Shown here: positions 37,111-46,132 of the stretch, in pieces
Layout: each line of letters opens with the position of its first letter
Position numbering within the stretch: position 1 is the stretch's first letter
From: Paraburkholderia mimosarum LMG 23256 = NBRC 106338
GTDB taxonomy: Bacteria; Pseudomonadota; Gammaproteobacteria; Burkholderiales; Burkholderiaceae
Assembly (NCBI RefSeq): GCF_000739815.1
Contig: NZ_BBJJ01000021.1
Span: forward strand, 62,001 to 126,000
Reading direction: 5' to 3'
DNA: 64,000 bases
The notes under the pieces: model-generated
Database searches by the model: none
What the model saw: the letters and a program-made list of their open reading frames with translations, nothing else
Told to the model about the DNA's origin: nothing
Position numbers and translations under genes: made by a program

Positions 37111-38103
37111 ATGAGCAAGCTTCCACTTTCCATCGCCGTTGGTAACTACGACCGGATGCGGCCGCTGATCGACGGCGAGGTCCAGATCGACGGCGTGGAC
37201 CCCGTGTTCATGCTGCAGGACCCCGAGGAGATCTTCTTTCGCGCGTTCCGTCACGCGGACTACGACATTTGCGAGCTTTCGCTCAGCAGCTATTCGGTGA
37301 AGACGGCCGCGGGCACGTCGCCCTACATTGCCGTGCCGGTGTTCCCTTCGCGCGCGTTCCGGCACAGCTCGATCTATGTGCGCTCCGACCGTGGGATCGA
37401 TCGTCCCGAGGATCTGAAGGGTAAGCGGATCGGCGTGCCGGAATACCAGCTCACGGCCAATGTGTGGGTCCGGCTGTTCCTGGAAGAAGAGTATGGCGTG
37501 AAGGCGTCGGACATTCGCTGGGTGCGGGGCGGCTACGAGGACCCGACACGCGTGGAGAAGATCGCGCTGAAGCTGCCCGAAGGCGTCGTGCTTGAAAACG
37601 CGCCCGAAGGGCGGACGATCTCGAATCTGCTGGCCGACGGCGAGATTGACGGCGTGATCGGACCGCGCGCGCCGTCGTGCTTCGACCGCGGGCATCCGAA
37701 GGTCAAGTACCTCTTCGATGACCCGCAAGAGAGCGCCGCCGAATGGTACGGGCGCAGGCAGCTCTTCCCGATCATGCACACGCTGGGGATTCGCAAGACG
37801 CTCGCGGATCAGCACCCGTGGCTGCCCGGCGCGATCGCCAAGGCATTCGAGCAATCGAAGGAAGTGGCGTTGGCCCGTTTGAGCGATACCTCGGCGACCA
37901 AGGTCACGCTGCCGTTCATCGAGGACCAGTTGCGCAACGCGCGTCGACTGATGGGGCACGACTTCTGGTCGTACGGATTCGCGAACAACGAGCACGTGAT
38001 CGACCGCTTCCTCGCGCAGCACCATGCCGAGGGCTTGTCGAGCCGTCGCCTCGAGCCTGCCGAACTGTTCCACCCGGCCAGCCTGGAACGCTTCAAGATC
38101 TGA
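37111..38103 (+). CDS. ophC: 4,5-dihydroxyphthalate decarboxylase (OphC)
   Basis: A 330-residue protein that converts 4,5-dihydroxyphthalate to protocatechuate. The N-terminal sequence LSIAVGNYDRMRPLIDGEV and segments such as YDICELSLSSYSV and GKRIGVPEYQLTANVW match this family, whose fold resembles periplasmic binding proteins. No signal peptide, so cytoplasmic. Start ATG 37111 has AGGAG 5 bases upstream. Second gene of the ophD operon. A porin remnant follows. Confidence 0.92.
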   Translation: MSKLPLSIAVGNYDRMRPLIDGEVQIDGVDPVFMLQDPEEIFFRAFRHADYDICELSLSSYSVKTAAGTSPYIAVPVFPSRAFRHSSIYVRSDRGIDRPEDLKGKRIGVPEYQLTANVWVRLFLEEEYGVKASDIRWVRGGYEDPTRVEKIALKLPEGVVLENAPEGRTISNLLADGEIDGVIGPRAPSCFDRGHPKVKYLFDDPQESAAEWYGRRQLFPIMHTLGIRKTLADQHPWLPGAIAKAFEQSKEVALARLSDTSATKVTLPFIEDQLRNARRLMGHDFWSYGFANNEHVIDRFLAQHHAEGLSSRRLEPAELFHPASLERFKI

Positions 38104-38218
38104 CCTTCCGGGGCGGCGGTTCGTGCCGTCGCGCGTCCGGCCGTCCCGCATGCGCCGGGTGCGCAAGGGATGCGCGGAAACCGACGATATATCCGATGTA
38201 ATCAGTAATCCAGAATAA

Positions 38219-38641
38219 GGCCAGTTGCAGGGCACCTCGATCGCGACGCAGAGCAACGCGCAGCAGCGTGCACTGCTCGGCGTGTCGTACGACTTCGGTC
38301 CGGTCACGACGCTGGCGGGCCTGCGCTGGCTGAACACGCGCAACACGGACGTGCCGCCCAGTTCGTTGCTCTATTGGGGCGGGGTGACGTGGCGGGTGAA
38401 TGCGCCGCTGGCCATTTCCGCCAGCGTCTATCACACGCAGTTTCGCAATCCGCACGGCGGCCCGACGATGGGGGCATTGCTCGTCGACTACTCGCTGTCC
38501 AGGCGCACCGACGTGTACGCCGAAGGCGCGTATGTCTCCAATCGCTCGTTTTCCGATGTCGGCCTTCGCGGCACGGGCGTGGACATCGCGCCTGGCATGG
38601 ACCAGGCGGGCGTGACCGTGGGCATTCGCCACACGTTCTGA
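38219..38641 (+). pseudogene. Porin C-terminal remnant (Gram-negative porin family)
   Basis: An open stretch of 140 codons after an in-frame TAA at 38216. The translation shows alternating beta-strand pattern (ALLGVSYDFGPVTTLAGLRW, VDYSLSRRTDVYAEGAYVSN) and ends GITVGIRHTF-like with a terminal Phe, the outer-membrane insertion signal. It matches only the last third of a 16-stranded porin; signal peptide and about 220 residues are missing and no start codon with a ribosome site is present. It probably once served phthalate uptake (an OphP-like porin is known in other Burkholderia). Confidence 0.8.
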
Positions 38642-38730
38642 GCGGCACGGGGGCGAGACGCCAGTGCCTCTCGCGCCTGCTGAAGCGCTATGATTGTCAT
38701 CAGTCTGATCACAATAACGGCGAGGAAGGT

Positions 38731-39321
38731 ATGGCAGCAGCACGTACTTCGGGCAAGGGCGGGGTCGCGAGCGAGGACCCCATCCTGCGGCACTGGCGCG
38801 AGGCAGTGCCGGACGATCGTCTTGCTCACCTGGTCAAGGATGCGGGCCGCGCGATGATCCGCGGTCTGCAAATGCGCCTGGCACAGCATGAAGTCTCGTT
38901 CGGCCACTGGGCGTATCTGCGTGTGCTGTGGGTCACCGACGGGCTTACGCAGAAGGAACTCAGCGACGAGACCGGCACCACCACGCCCACCACGTTCAGT
39001 GCGGTGTCGGCGATGGAAAAGCTCGGCTACGTGGAGCGGCGCTATGCGCCCGGCAATCGCAAAAACACGCACGTCTATCTCACGCCGCGTGGCCGGAGCC
39101 TGAAAAACAAGCTCGTCCCGCTCGCGGAAGAAGTCAACGAAATCAGCGTCAGGGGCCTGAAAACCACCGAGATCAACGTTGCGCGAAAGGTCCTGCTGAC
39201 GATCATCGAGAACATGGCGCGCGACGAATCGGAGTCGGACAACCCGGCGCTACGCATTCCGTCGACGCGTGAAGTGGGCAGCCTGATCGCCGCACGCGGG
39301 GAAGAATTCGATCAGGAATAA
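38731..39321 (+). CDS. MarR-family regulator of the phthalate genes
   Basis: A 196-residue winged-helix protein. DNA-binding region: LTQKELSDETGTTTPTTFSAVSAMEKLGYVERR, then the wing with PGNRKNTHVYLTPRG. Start ATG 38731 with GAGGAAGG upstream. It lies between ophC and ophE and is the only regulator in the oph cluster. The four shared 14-bp palindromes are of the size MarR dimers bind, so this protein is the best candidate to bind them and respond to phthalate or an intermediate. Published oph clusters I recall use other regulator families, so this pairing deserves a test. Confidence 0.85.
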   Translation: MAAARTSGKGGVASEDPILRHWREAVPDDRLAHLVKDAGRAMIRGLQMRLAQHEVSFGHWAYLRVLWVTDGLTQKELSDETGTTTPTTFSAVSAMEKLGYVERRYAPGNRKNTHVYLTPRGRSLKNKLVPLAEEVNEISVRGLKTTEINVARKVLLTIIENMARDESESDNPALRIPSTREVGSLIAARGEEFDQE

Positions 39322-39361
39322 GGTATAGCGCCGCTTCAGGTCATTCCCGGGTAGAACGTTT

Positions 39362-39375
39362 ATTATAGATCTAAT
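39362..39375. promoter_or_regulatory. oph operator 3 (upstream of ophE)
   Basis: ATTATAGATCTAAT, 11/14 identical to the palindrome at 35642, 87 bases before the ophE start. Confidence 0.6.
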
Positions 39376-39461
39376 AATATTGGCGGGCGTGCCGCGTCCA
39401 CGACCGGCACGACAGCATGTCACTGCATGCTGCTTTCTCGCTCAAGGAATACGGATCTGCA

Positions 39462-40307
39462 ATGATTGGAATGACCCGCGCGGCGATGACGCGCAACGTC
39501 CGCGAGGCGCTCGCGGAAGATGTCGGCGAGGCCGACTGGACGTCACTACTGATCGACCCCGACGCTTCAGCCGAGGCCGTCCTTACCGTGCGCGAAGCCG
39601 CCCTGCTGTGCGGCAGGCCGTGGTTCGACGAAACACTTCAGCAGGTCGACCCGCGCATCACGATTGAGTGGTTCGTCGGCGAAGGCGAACGGATGCACGA
39701 AGGGCAGGCCGTCTGCCGGATCGCTGGTCCGGCGCGCGGCATGCTCACCGCCGAACGCACCGCGCTCAATTTCATCCAGTTGCTTTCTGGCGTGGCCACC
39801 GAGACGAGCATGATGGCGCGGATCGTCCAAGGCACATCCGCGCGGATTCTCGACACCCGAAAAACGTTACCCGGCTTGCGCCTCGCGCAAAAGTACGCGG
39901 TGCGTGTTGGCGGCGGTGAAAACCATCGTCGCGGGCTGTACGACGGCATCCTGATCAAGGAAAACCATATCGCGGCTGGCGGCGGCATCGCGTCGACGCT
40001 ACGCGCCACACAGGCATTGGGTGCGGGTGTGCCGGTTCAGGTCGAGGTGGAGACGCTCGACGAGTTGAGCGAAGCGTTGGCTGGCGGCGCCGCGGCGATT
40101 CTGCTCGACAATTTTTCGATCGAGTCCATGCGCGAGGCTGTGCGTGTCACCGCAGGGCGCGCCGAACTGGAAGTCTCGGGCGGCGTGAACGAGGAGACGC
40201 TGCGTACCATTGCCGAGACTGGCGTGGACCGCATTTCGTTAGGCAAACTGACGAAGAACGTCAGGGCGGTGGATTTTTCACTGCGCTTCGCGGCGTTCGC
40301 CGGGTAG
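39462..40307 (+). CDS. ophE: Quinolinate phosphoribosyltransferase, phthalate-cluster copy
   Basis: A 281-residue NadC-type enzyme that makes nicotinate mononucleotide from quinolinate and PRPP. Family segments: LTAERTALNFIQLLSGVAT, ILDTRKTLPGLRLAQKYAVRVGGGENHR, DGILIKENHI, VEVETLDE and ISLGKLTKN. ATG 39462 is chosen; ATG 39417 is in frame but has no ribosome site. Phthalate is an analogue of quinolinate (pyridine-2,3-dicarboxylate). In Burkholderia cepacia DBO1 a QPRT gene in the phthalate cluster is reported to relieve inhibition of NAD synthesis, which explains its presence here. Its own oph operator and terminator suggest separate, phthalate-linked expression. Confidence 0.87.
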   Translation: MIGMTRAAMTRNVREALAEDVGEADWTSLLIDPDASAEAVLTVREAALLCGRPWFDETLQQVDPRITIEWFVGEGERMHEGQAVCRIAGPARGMLTAERTALNFIQLLSGVATETSMMARIVQGTSARILDTRKTLPGLRLAQKYAVRVGGGENHRRGLYDGILIKENHIAAGGGIASTLRATQALGAGVPVQVEVETLDELSEALAGGAAAILLDNFSIESMREAVRVTAGRAELEVSGGVNEETLRTIAETGVDRISLGKLTKNVRAVDFSLRFAAFAG

Positions 40308-40321
40308 CGAGATCAGAGGGA

Positions 40322-40343
40322 GGGGGCGCACGGATGCGCCCCC
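40322..40343. terminator. Bidirectional hairpin between ophE and ophB
   Basis: Stem GGGGGCGCA / TGCGCCCCC with loop CGGA, in the 42-base gap between two convergent genes. Very stable, but no long T tract on either side. Confidence 0.65.
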
Positions 40344-40349
40344 GGACCA

Positions 40350-41525
40350 TCAAAGCGCTACATCAGCGCCGGTTTCGCTCGACTTCAGAATCGCAATGCA
40401 AATTTCCAGCGTGCCCTTTGCCCATTCGCCGTTGTGAAGGGGCGGCCGTCCCTCAACGACCGCGCCGTATAACTCGTCGATGACTTCGGCTCGCGGCACA
40501 GAAGGGACAGGCAGCGGCAGCGTCTTGCGCTGCTCGTCGCCGTAGACGACGATCGAGTCGGGCAACGGGCGCAGGTCCGCGCGTTCACAGGAGACGATGA
40601 CCGGGCCGAAATGTTGATGAAATCGCTGCGGCCCGTCCGCGGAGGTCGTGGGCGGTTTGTATGCCGAACCGCCGTACGTGCCGGCCGCCTTGAGTTTCGC
40701 CTCGTCGCCCGACGAAGCGAGTGTCTCCAGACGGCGGCGGGCGCTGCCATAGGTGTCGGGGCTCGTGCGATCGCCCATCTCGCCGATCCAGCCGCTCCAC
40801 TCGTCGGTGTTGAAGTGGCCGTAGCCGTTGTACGAGAGCGAGGCATAGGCACCGTTCTCGAACCAGATCAGCGCCGAATAGGCTCCTTCGGTCGGGCGTG
40901 ACGGATCCCACCGGCCGACGCTCGCGCGCAGCCGCGAGGCGCGAGAGCCGGCGAGCATTCGCACGATGTCCACCTGGTGCGCCGCCTGGCTGAAAACGGC
41001 GCCGCCGCCTTCGGCCGTCGCGAGTTCCTCGGGCCTGCGCGGCCGATACAGGTAGTCGGTGTAGTTGACGGCCTGGATCATTTTCACCGCCCCGAAGTCG
41101 CCGCCGTCGATCAATTCACGCGTACGCAGGTACGGCGTGTCGAAACTGTGGCAATGGCCGACGATCAGATGCACGTTTGCTGCGCGGCATGCAGCGATCA
41201 TGCGATCGCAGTCCGCAGCGGCGAGCGCCATCGGCTTTTCGACCAGCACGTGTCTGCCGTTCGCCGCGGCAATTTCAGTGTGCTGCGCGTGGAACTGGTG
41301 CGGACTCGCAACGTAGACGATCTCGACATTGGGGTCATGCGCCAACTCCGCCACGTCCGCATAGACGGGCGCCGCGAAATCAGCGGCGAACTGCCGCCGC
41401 GCTTCCTCACGCGGATCGCACGCAGCGACGAGCTGGACTCTTGGGTCGCGCAGGAACGTAGGCAGCATCAGCGAGAATGCCCGCCCCAGTCCTGCGACCC
41501 CGATACGCAAACGGCGCTGCTCCAT
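40350..41525 (-). CDS. ophB: cis-4,5-dihydrodiol phthalate dehydrogenase (OphB), Gfo/Idh/MocA fold
   Basis: A 391-residue NAD(P)-dependent dehydrogenase. Rossmann start RIGVAGLGRAFSLMLP (G-x-G-x2-x), then the EKP motif in VLVEKPMAL (Lys near the active site) and the Gfo/Idh C-terminal domain with GGAVFSQAAHQVD. It should re-aromatise the cis-dihydrodiol to 4,5-dihydroxyphthalate. Start ATG 41525 (MEQRRLRIG); the longer frame overlaps ophA2. Transcribed with ophA2 upstream (16-base gap). Confidence 0.87.
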   Translation of the reverse strand: MEQRRLRIGVAGLGRAFSLMLPTFLRDPRVQLVAACDPREEARRQFAADFAAPVYADVAELAHDPNVEIVYVASPHQFHAQHTEIAAANGRHVLVEKPMALAAADCDRMIAACRAANVHLIVGHCHSFDTPYLRTRELIDGGDFGAVKMIQAVNYTDYLYRPRRPEELATAEGGGAVFSQAAHQVDIVRMLAGSRASRLRASVGRWDPSRPTEGAYSALIWFENGAYASLSYNGYGHFNTDEWSGWIGEMGDRTSPDTYGSARRRLETLASSGDEAKLKAAGTYGGSAYKPPTTSADGPQRFHQHFGPVIVSCERADLRPLPDSIVVYGDEQRKTLPLPVPSVPRAEVIDELYGAVVEGRPPLHNGEWAKGTLEICIAILKSSETGADVAL

Positions 41526-41541
41526 GGTCGCGTGCCTCCCG

Positions 41542-42873
41542 TTATTGCCCGACCTGATAGTCCGTTGCGAGCGCGGATGGCTGGTCGGCCGGCTCCGGAT
41601 TCTTTTTGCTGACGTAACGCGCGGCATACGTGCGCCAGTCGATTTCCTTCGGCACGACAGCCTGGTACGAACACACTTCGCGGGAAATCACCTTTGTTCC
41701 GGTGCCGATTGCTTCTCCATCGCTTTCGAATTCGGCGATCGCATCGATCATGCGGCGACGGAATTCGACGATGGCGAGATCGCTCGCGCCGAGGCGCTCG
41801 TCCGAGCGGTTCGCAATCGGGCCCATGGTGACCCACATCGCGATGTCCTGGTTCGGGAAGCCCGAAATGCCAGTGAAATTGCCAGCCTTCATTGCCTGGC
41901 GGTCCTGCCAGAAGCGGTTGTCGTGATTGCGCAGCGGACGATAGTACTGGTCGAGGTCAACACCGACCTGCTGACGCAGGAACTTGCGCCACGTTTCAGT
42001 TTCTGGCGTCGTCTCCGGATCGCCCCAGGCGATGAAGTAGAACGCCGTGTTCGTGTCGTCCATCGGCACGTTGACGTTCGCGACGTTGTACAGATTGTTC
42101 GGCGGGATCAGTACGGTTGCGGGTGCAACGAATACCGTCGAGCGCACGTAGTCGTGCGTGTTGGCGTTGAAGATCGGCCGGCGCAGCGCGGCGTAGCGAA
42201 AGCCGTAACCGGTGCGCTCGACCTGCAGGCGCGGCGCCTTGTCGGTGGACGGGCGCAACCAGTTCTTCCCAGTCGCTTCGGCGCCGCCGACGCGCGCCGG
42301 CACGAAGTCCGACGAATGCAGGCTCGAGCTGTGGGCGGAATCGATCGCGCCTTCGAGAATCTGCGCCCAGTTGCACGGCAGAAGCGCCTTCGCGATGCTC
42401 ACGCGCGTGTCGGCGGTCGGCGCCCATGCCGGCGGTACGAACTCGGGGACAGCGTCCTGCGGGCCCATATACGCCCACACCATGCCGCCCCATTCCTGGA
42501 CCGGGTAGGCCTTGTGCTTGACCTTTTCGGCCATGCAGCTCGCCGCCGGCTCCGACACCATTTCGAGCACGTTGCCCGCGACGTCGAACTTCCAGCCGTG
42601 ATAGAGGCAGCGCAGGCCGGAGTCTTCATTGCGACCGTAGACGAGCGATGCACGACGGTGCGGACAGTACTCGTCGAGTACTCCAACGCTGCCTTCCGAG
42701 TCGCGGAATACGACGAGATCCTCGCCAAATACGCGGGCTTTGACCGGCGCGCCGTCCGGCTCGCTGACTTCTTCGATGAGGCAAACCGGCGTCCAGTGCC
42801 GCCGCATCAACTGGCCCATCGGGGCATCGCCTTCAACGCGGCACAGTAATTCATTTTCCTGGTGGGTCAGCAT
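41542..42873 (-). CDS. ophA2: Phthalate 4,5-dioxygenase oxygenase subunit (OphA2)
   Basis: A 443-residue Rieske oxygenase. The start MLTHQENELLCRVEGDAPMG is typical of the phthalate dioxygenase group. Rieske centre: CPHRRASL about 69-76 and CLYHGWKF about 88-95. Non-haem iron region: AQILEGAIDSAHSSSLHSSD with the conserved Asp and two His. It dihydroxylates phthalate at C4,C5. Start ATG 42873. An oph operator lies 53-66 bases upstream. First gene of the ophA2-ophB operon; its reductase OphA1 is encoded 6 kb away on the same strand. Confidence 0.92.
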   Translation of the reverse strand: MLTHQENELLCRVEGDAPMGQLMRRHWTPVCLIEEVSEPDGAPVKARVFGEDLVVFRDSEGSVGVLDEYCPHRRASLVYGRNEDSGLRCLYHGWKFDVAGNVLEMVSEPAASCMAEKVKHKAYPVQEWGGMVWAYMGPQDAVPEFVPPAWAPTADTRVSIAKALLPCNWAQILEGAIDSAHSSSLHSSDFVPARVGGAEATGKNWLRPSTDKAPRLQVERTGYGFRYAALRRPIFNANTHDYVRSTVFVAPATVLIPPNNLYNVANVNVPMDDTNTAFYFIAWGDPETTPETETWRKFLRQQVGVDLDQYYRPLRNHDNRFWQDRQAMKAGNFTGISGFPNQDIAMWVTMGPIANRSDERLGASDLAIVEFRRRMIDAIAEFESDGEAIGTGTKVISREVCSYQAVVPKEIDWRTYAARYVSKKNPEPADQPSALATDYQVGQ

Positions 42874-42925
42874 GTCATGTCTCCCGGCGAAAGGTCGCCT
42901 TCATCAGCAGGTATTGCGCCAATAT

Positions 42926-42939
42926 ATTAGAGATCTAGC
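42926..42939. promoter_or_regulatory. oph operator 4 (upstream of ophA2)
   Basis: ATTAGAGATCTAGC, 10/14 identical to the palindrome at 35642. It is flanked by a second, larger inverted repeat GCCAATATA (42918-42926) / TATATTGGC (42940-42948), which could extend the binding site or form a cruciform. Confidence 0.6.
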
Positions 42940-43090
42940 TATATTGGCAAGAGCCGGTTGTGCGGTATCCGGGAAAGTCTGTACGGCGGACAGGGATGCC
43001 GGACGAGGGGGCTACAACCCCAAAGAAGAGCAGGTTCACTGCTGTTCGTTGCGGCGACCGTGGAACAGGGGATGTAATGTGTGACACGAA

Positions 43091-43612
43091 GTGCCATGCA
43101 TCAGAAGCATTCGAATACTGCGCAAAACGCTGATCGCCCGGTGGCAGGCGATCGTACCCATCGCGGCATTTGCTGCTGCAGCTAACATGGACACTCTCGC
43201 TGCTGCGTTGAATCAGGGAGTGGATACCGGTCTGACGATCAGTGAGGTTCGAGAAATCCTGGTGCAGCTTTATGGTTACGCAGGCTTTCCACGCAGCCTC
43301 AATGCGCTCGGCGTGCTGATGAAGGTGGTGGAGACCCGCAATCATGCATGTCTTCAGGACACCGAAGATTACGCGCCGAGCCGCCCTGTGCCAACCGGCG
43401 ACGCATTGCTCGTTGCCGGCACGGCGAACCCGACGAAGCTGTCCGGCGCCCCGGTGAAAGGGGCGTTGTTCCAATTTGCACCGGCGATTGATTGTCGCGC
43501 TCGAAAACGTCGCCGAACAGGTGGGTCTTGAGGAACAGGTCGCTTGCAGCTGCGTATCGCCCCCCGTCAGAGCGGCGAGCACGCTTACCGTCGCCAGTTC
43601 GCGGCTCTGCCA
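43091..43612 (+). pseudogene. Scrambled carboxymuconolactone-decarboxylase-family gene
   Basis: From about 43121 the plus strand encodes a CMD-type protein: QAIVPIAAFAAAANMDTLAAA, then DTGLTISEVREILVQLYGYAGFPRSLNAL, and up to LFQFAPAID at 43492. The family's next segments then appear on the opposite strand: 43490-43538 read backwards gives LFLKTHLFGDVFERDN, and 43541-43612 read backwards gives WQSRELATVSVLAALTGGDTQLQA. In intact relatives these two follow in the forward direction. Each block therefore looks inverted in place. The plus frame runs on to 43531 with unrelated residues. Non-functional as it stands. Confidence 0.7.
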
Positions 43613-43674
43613 GGCGAATCCCGAGCTGATCGCGAAAATGCTGGCAGGCCGGGATGCCCCAGAGCGTCACACCA

Positions 43675-45216
43675 TCAGAACGTCACGACCGTCCGCAGTC
43701 CGGCCACGGCCTCGTTGCCGATGCGTGCACCGCCGTTGTTCGGATTGGGGATGCCGCCACCCGGATGGACGATGTACTGGAGTTCGCCCTGCAAGAGCCA
43801 CCACGGCGCAACCTGATACTGGTAAGTCGCCTCGATCACCGTCTCCGCCGAGCGCACGGGGTGGCCCGGCGTCTGGAGCGTTGCGATGTCACGATCGAGC
43901 GCGCTCGCGCTCGAGCTGACATTCGCGTAGCTCACGGCGAGCCCGACCGAGTCGCTGTCGCGGCCCTTGAACGGCGCTTTCAGCACGATGCCCGCGTTGA
44001 TATTGAAGTCGAGCAGGTTACGGTCGCCCGGCGCGCCCATCACACGCGTGAACACGCCGACCGATTGCGGGCTGTCCGCACTCGGGCGCCACACCATCTG
44101 GTCTGCAACGGCATAAACGCTGAAGTTGCCGCGATGCGCCGCCGGCACGCCGTTCGACGCGGGGCTCGCGAGCGAGATGCCGTTTGTATCGAGGTGCTGA
44201 TCCGCGAAGTAATTGTTGTTGTACAAGAAGCCCAGCTTGTAGGTGCCTGGCAGCCCTGCTGGCTGTGACGCCCCGGATCCGCTTGCCGGCGGCTGATTGA
44301 TCGCGTACTGGACCTCGCCGATTATCATGACGCCATTGTGCAGGTTGAACTGGGTGCCACTGGCGTTGAGCTGTTGCGGGTCGCCATTGCCCGGCGCGGG
44401 GTTGCCGTCGAAGATGCCGCCGAGAATCGTCATCGAATCACTCGGCTTGAACCGCAGGCGCACGCCAAGCGACGACAGCGGGTAAGCAGGGCCGCCCGCA
44501 GGCAGGTCGGTGGCCGCCAATACGGGCCACCCGAACGTCGCGTTCGCGAACGTGCTGCCGTACTGGCTGATGATGAATTCCTGATCAAGGCTCTGCTGGC
44601 CGATCTTGACGTCGAACTTGTCGCCGAGCGCCTGCTGGTACCAGAGTTCCCATAAACGCGTCGTCGCTTCGGCCTCGACGCCGCTCACGGCTTGCAGTGC
44701 ATTCAGCCGTGCAGCCGTGATGCCGTGTCCGTGAATCTGTAGCGCATCGACGAAAAAGGTGCCGCCTTTCAAGCCGAATGCCTTGTCGGTATCAACGCTA
44801 AGGCCAAATTGTGTGGCGCCGTTGTACGAAGCGCCCTTCGAGATGCCACCGGAGAAGTTGCCGTACACCTCGCTCGTTTCCTGCGCGTTGAACGTGACAC
44901 CGTGGTCGCCCAGCAGTGTGCGCAGTCCGCCCATGTCGCCGAGCAGGTTCGAGCGCTCCCAGAAACCGGTCGGCGCGGCGGCAGCCGCTTCCGGTGCGGC
45001 GTTTGCGTCGGTATTCGTGGCTGCGTCAGGGGCCTTCTCCGCCGATCCTGGCGCGGCTGACTCCGATTGTCCGTAAGCCGGAACAGTTGTGCCCGCGGCC
45101 AGCGCGACTAGCAGCGCTGCGATGGCGCTGAGCGGCTTCACGCGCGAGGGCGGGGCGAGGAGGCCACGCGTGCCAGTGCTATTTTCGTTTTGTGTGGGCA
45201 TGCCAAAGGAGATCAT
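43675..45216 (-). CDS. OprB-type carbohydrate-selective porin
   Basis: A 513-residue outer-membrane protein. An N-terminal signal region spans about residues 1-50 with the hydrophobic stretch AIAALLVALAAGTTVPAYG, then an Ala/Pro-rich linker to about 85. The OprB barrel begins GFWERSNLLGDMGGLRTLLGDHGVTF. Ends with LRTVVTF, a C-terminal Phe as required for outer-membrane assembly. Start ATG 45216; an ATG 15 bases inside has no better ribosome site. It is divergent from the Nramp-related gene across 1.7 kb. The solute is unknown; OprB relatives pass sugars, but the neighbour suggests it may serve cation uptake. Confidence 0.87.
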   Translation of the reverse strand: MISFGMPTQNENSTGTRGLLAPPSRVKPLSAIAALLVALAAGTTVPAYGQSESAAPGSAEKAPDAATNTDANAAPEAAAAAPTGFWERSNLLGDMGGLRTLLGDHGVTFNAQETSEVYGNFSGGISKGASYNGATQFGLSVDTDKAFGLKGGTFFVDALQIHGHGITAARLNALQAVSGVEAEATTRLWELWYQQALGDKFDVKIGQQSLDQEFIISQYGSTFANATFGWPVLAATDLPAGGPAYPLSSLGVRLRFKPSDSMTILGGIFDGNPAPGNGDPQQLNASGTQFNLHNGVMIIGEVQYAINQPPASGSGASQPAGLPGTYKLGFLYNNNYFADQHLDTNGISLASPASNGVPAAHRGNFSVYAVADQMVWRPSADSPQSVGVFTRVMGAPGDRNLLDFNINAGIVLKAPFKGRDSDSVGLAVSYANVSSSASALDRDIATLQTPGHPVRSAETVIEATYQYQVAPWWLLQGELQYIVHPGGGIPNPNNGGARIGNEAVAGLRTVVTF

Positions 45217-46077
45217 TTTATTTTCTTCTGGGAAATGAACTGATGATTGAGCGATGGCGAAAGGGGGACCTGTGCCGAGTCGCGCGGGGCCACGGTTTTA
45301 TTGAGTCGTATTCGTGACAGCCCGCTCAGGCGGGCCATGATGTACCGCCAGCGTTGCGTGTTGAGGTCGCCCAGAGAGCCGCGGCTGAAGCGTCGCGTTG
45401 CACTGCCCGGCCTGGGCGGGCGCTCGTGGGCTGCCAGAGCTGGCTGGGTCTGTCAGGTTCGCGGCGCGGTGGGACGGCCGGCGTCGCACGCAGGTAAGTG
45501 CGTGAGACGCGGAGAAAGCGTTCGATATGCAGTTTCAACTCCCGTCGAGCCCGGCCAGGCCGGGCAACGTTCGATAAGCGACACGCCGTCAGCGCAGTCA
45601 AGCGCTGTCGGTGTTCTTAAGCAAAAAAGGGAGCGAGCTACAGACGGACCGCAGGGGCGGTCCGGAAGAAGCGCGCTGACCCGACAATCGGAGTCAGCGG
45701 CAGGAAGGAAGGTCCGGCGTCGCTAACGCGCGATTGCAGTCTGGGTGCCGGCACGCGCCGGCGTACGAGATCGACTACCAGGGCTTGCGTCCACGAAGGA
45801 CTCTCCTGTTTCTTGAGACAGGGCGGATTCTATGCGCGCCTTTTATGAACGCACAAGCAAAAATTGCCGGCAGTGCTTATTCGTTTGAAAAAAGCTGCAG
45901 TGCCCATGCCGCGCTGAACGGATTCAAGCCCGGCGCACTAGCGTTCCCGCGTTGCTCCTTTGCCACACTGCAAGCTCTGCAGTCACCGCTGGGCAGATGC
46001 AATTCGAAGAGGAGAGCAAAACGATTTGCATCCAACTGCAAGTAACGGAATCGAAAGAAAAATCTTCAAAGAAATCG
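45217..46077. other. Hairpin-rich intergenic region
   Basis: 860 bases with no supported gene. It contains several strong inverted repeats: GCCCGC/GCGGGC at 45320-45335; GCCCGGCC/GGCCGGGC at 45549-45565; CGGACCGC/GCGGTCCG at 45645-45664; and an imperfect 45673-45698 hairpin of CGCTGAC with CCGA. These lie upstream of the OprB gene on the minus strand and could form a structured leader or belong to an undescribed RNA. GC composition drops after about 45800. Confidence 0.5.
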
Positions 46078-46107
46078 TTGACTCTGTGCAAGCGTCGTCA
46101 CTAGAAT
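46078..46107 (+). promoter_or_regulatory. Sigma70-like promoter of the Nramp-related gene leader
   Basis: TTGACT at 46078-46083, 18-base spacer, TAGAAT at 46102-46107. It would start a leader RNA of roughly 800 bases before the transporter start at 46913, with three small open frames inside. Confidence 0.6.
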
Positions 46108-46132
46108 TCGGATGTTTTCACGAAAGGGGCAT

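Noticed and set aside
45665..45760. Resemblance of GCTGACC...GACAATCG and AGGAAGGTCCGG to RNase P RNA
   Set aside because: Only two short similar words; the conserved core and 3' half of RNase P RNA are absent.
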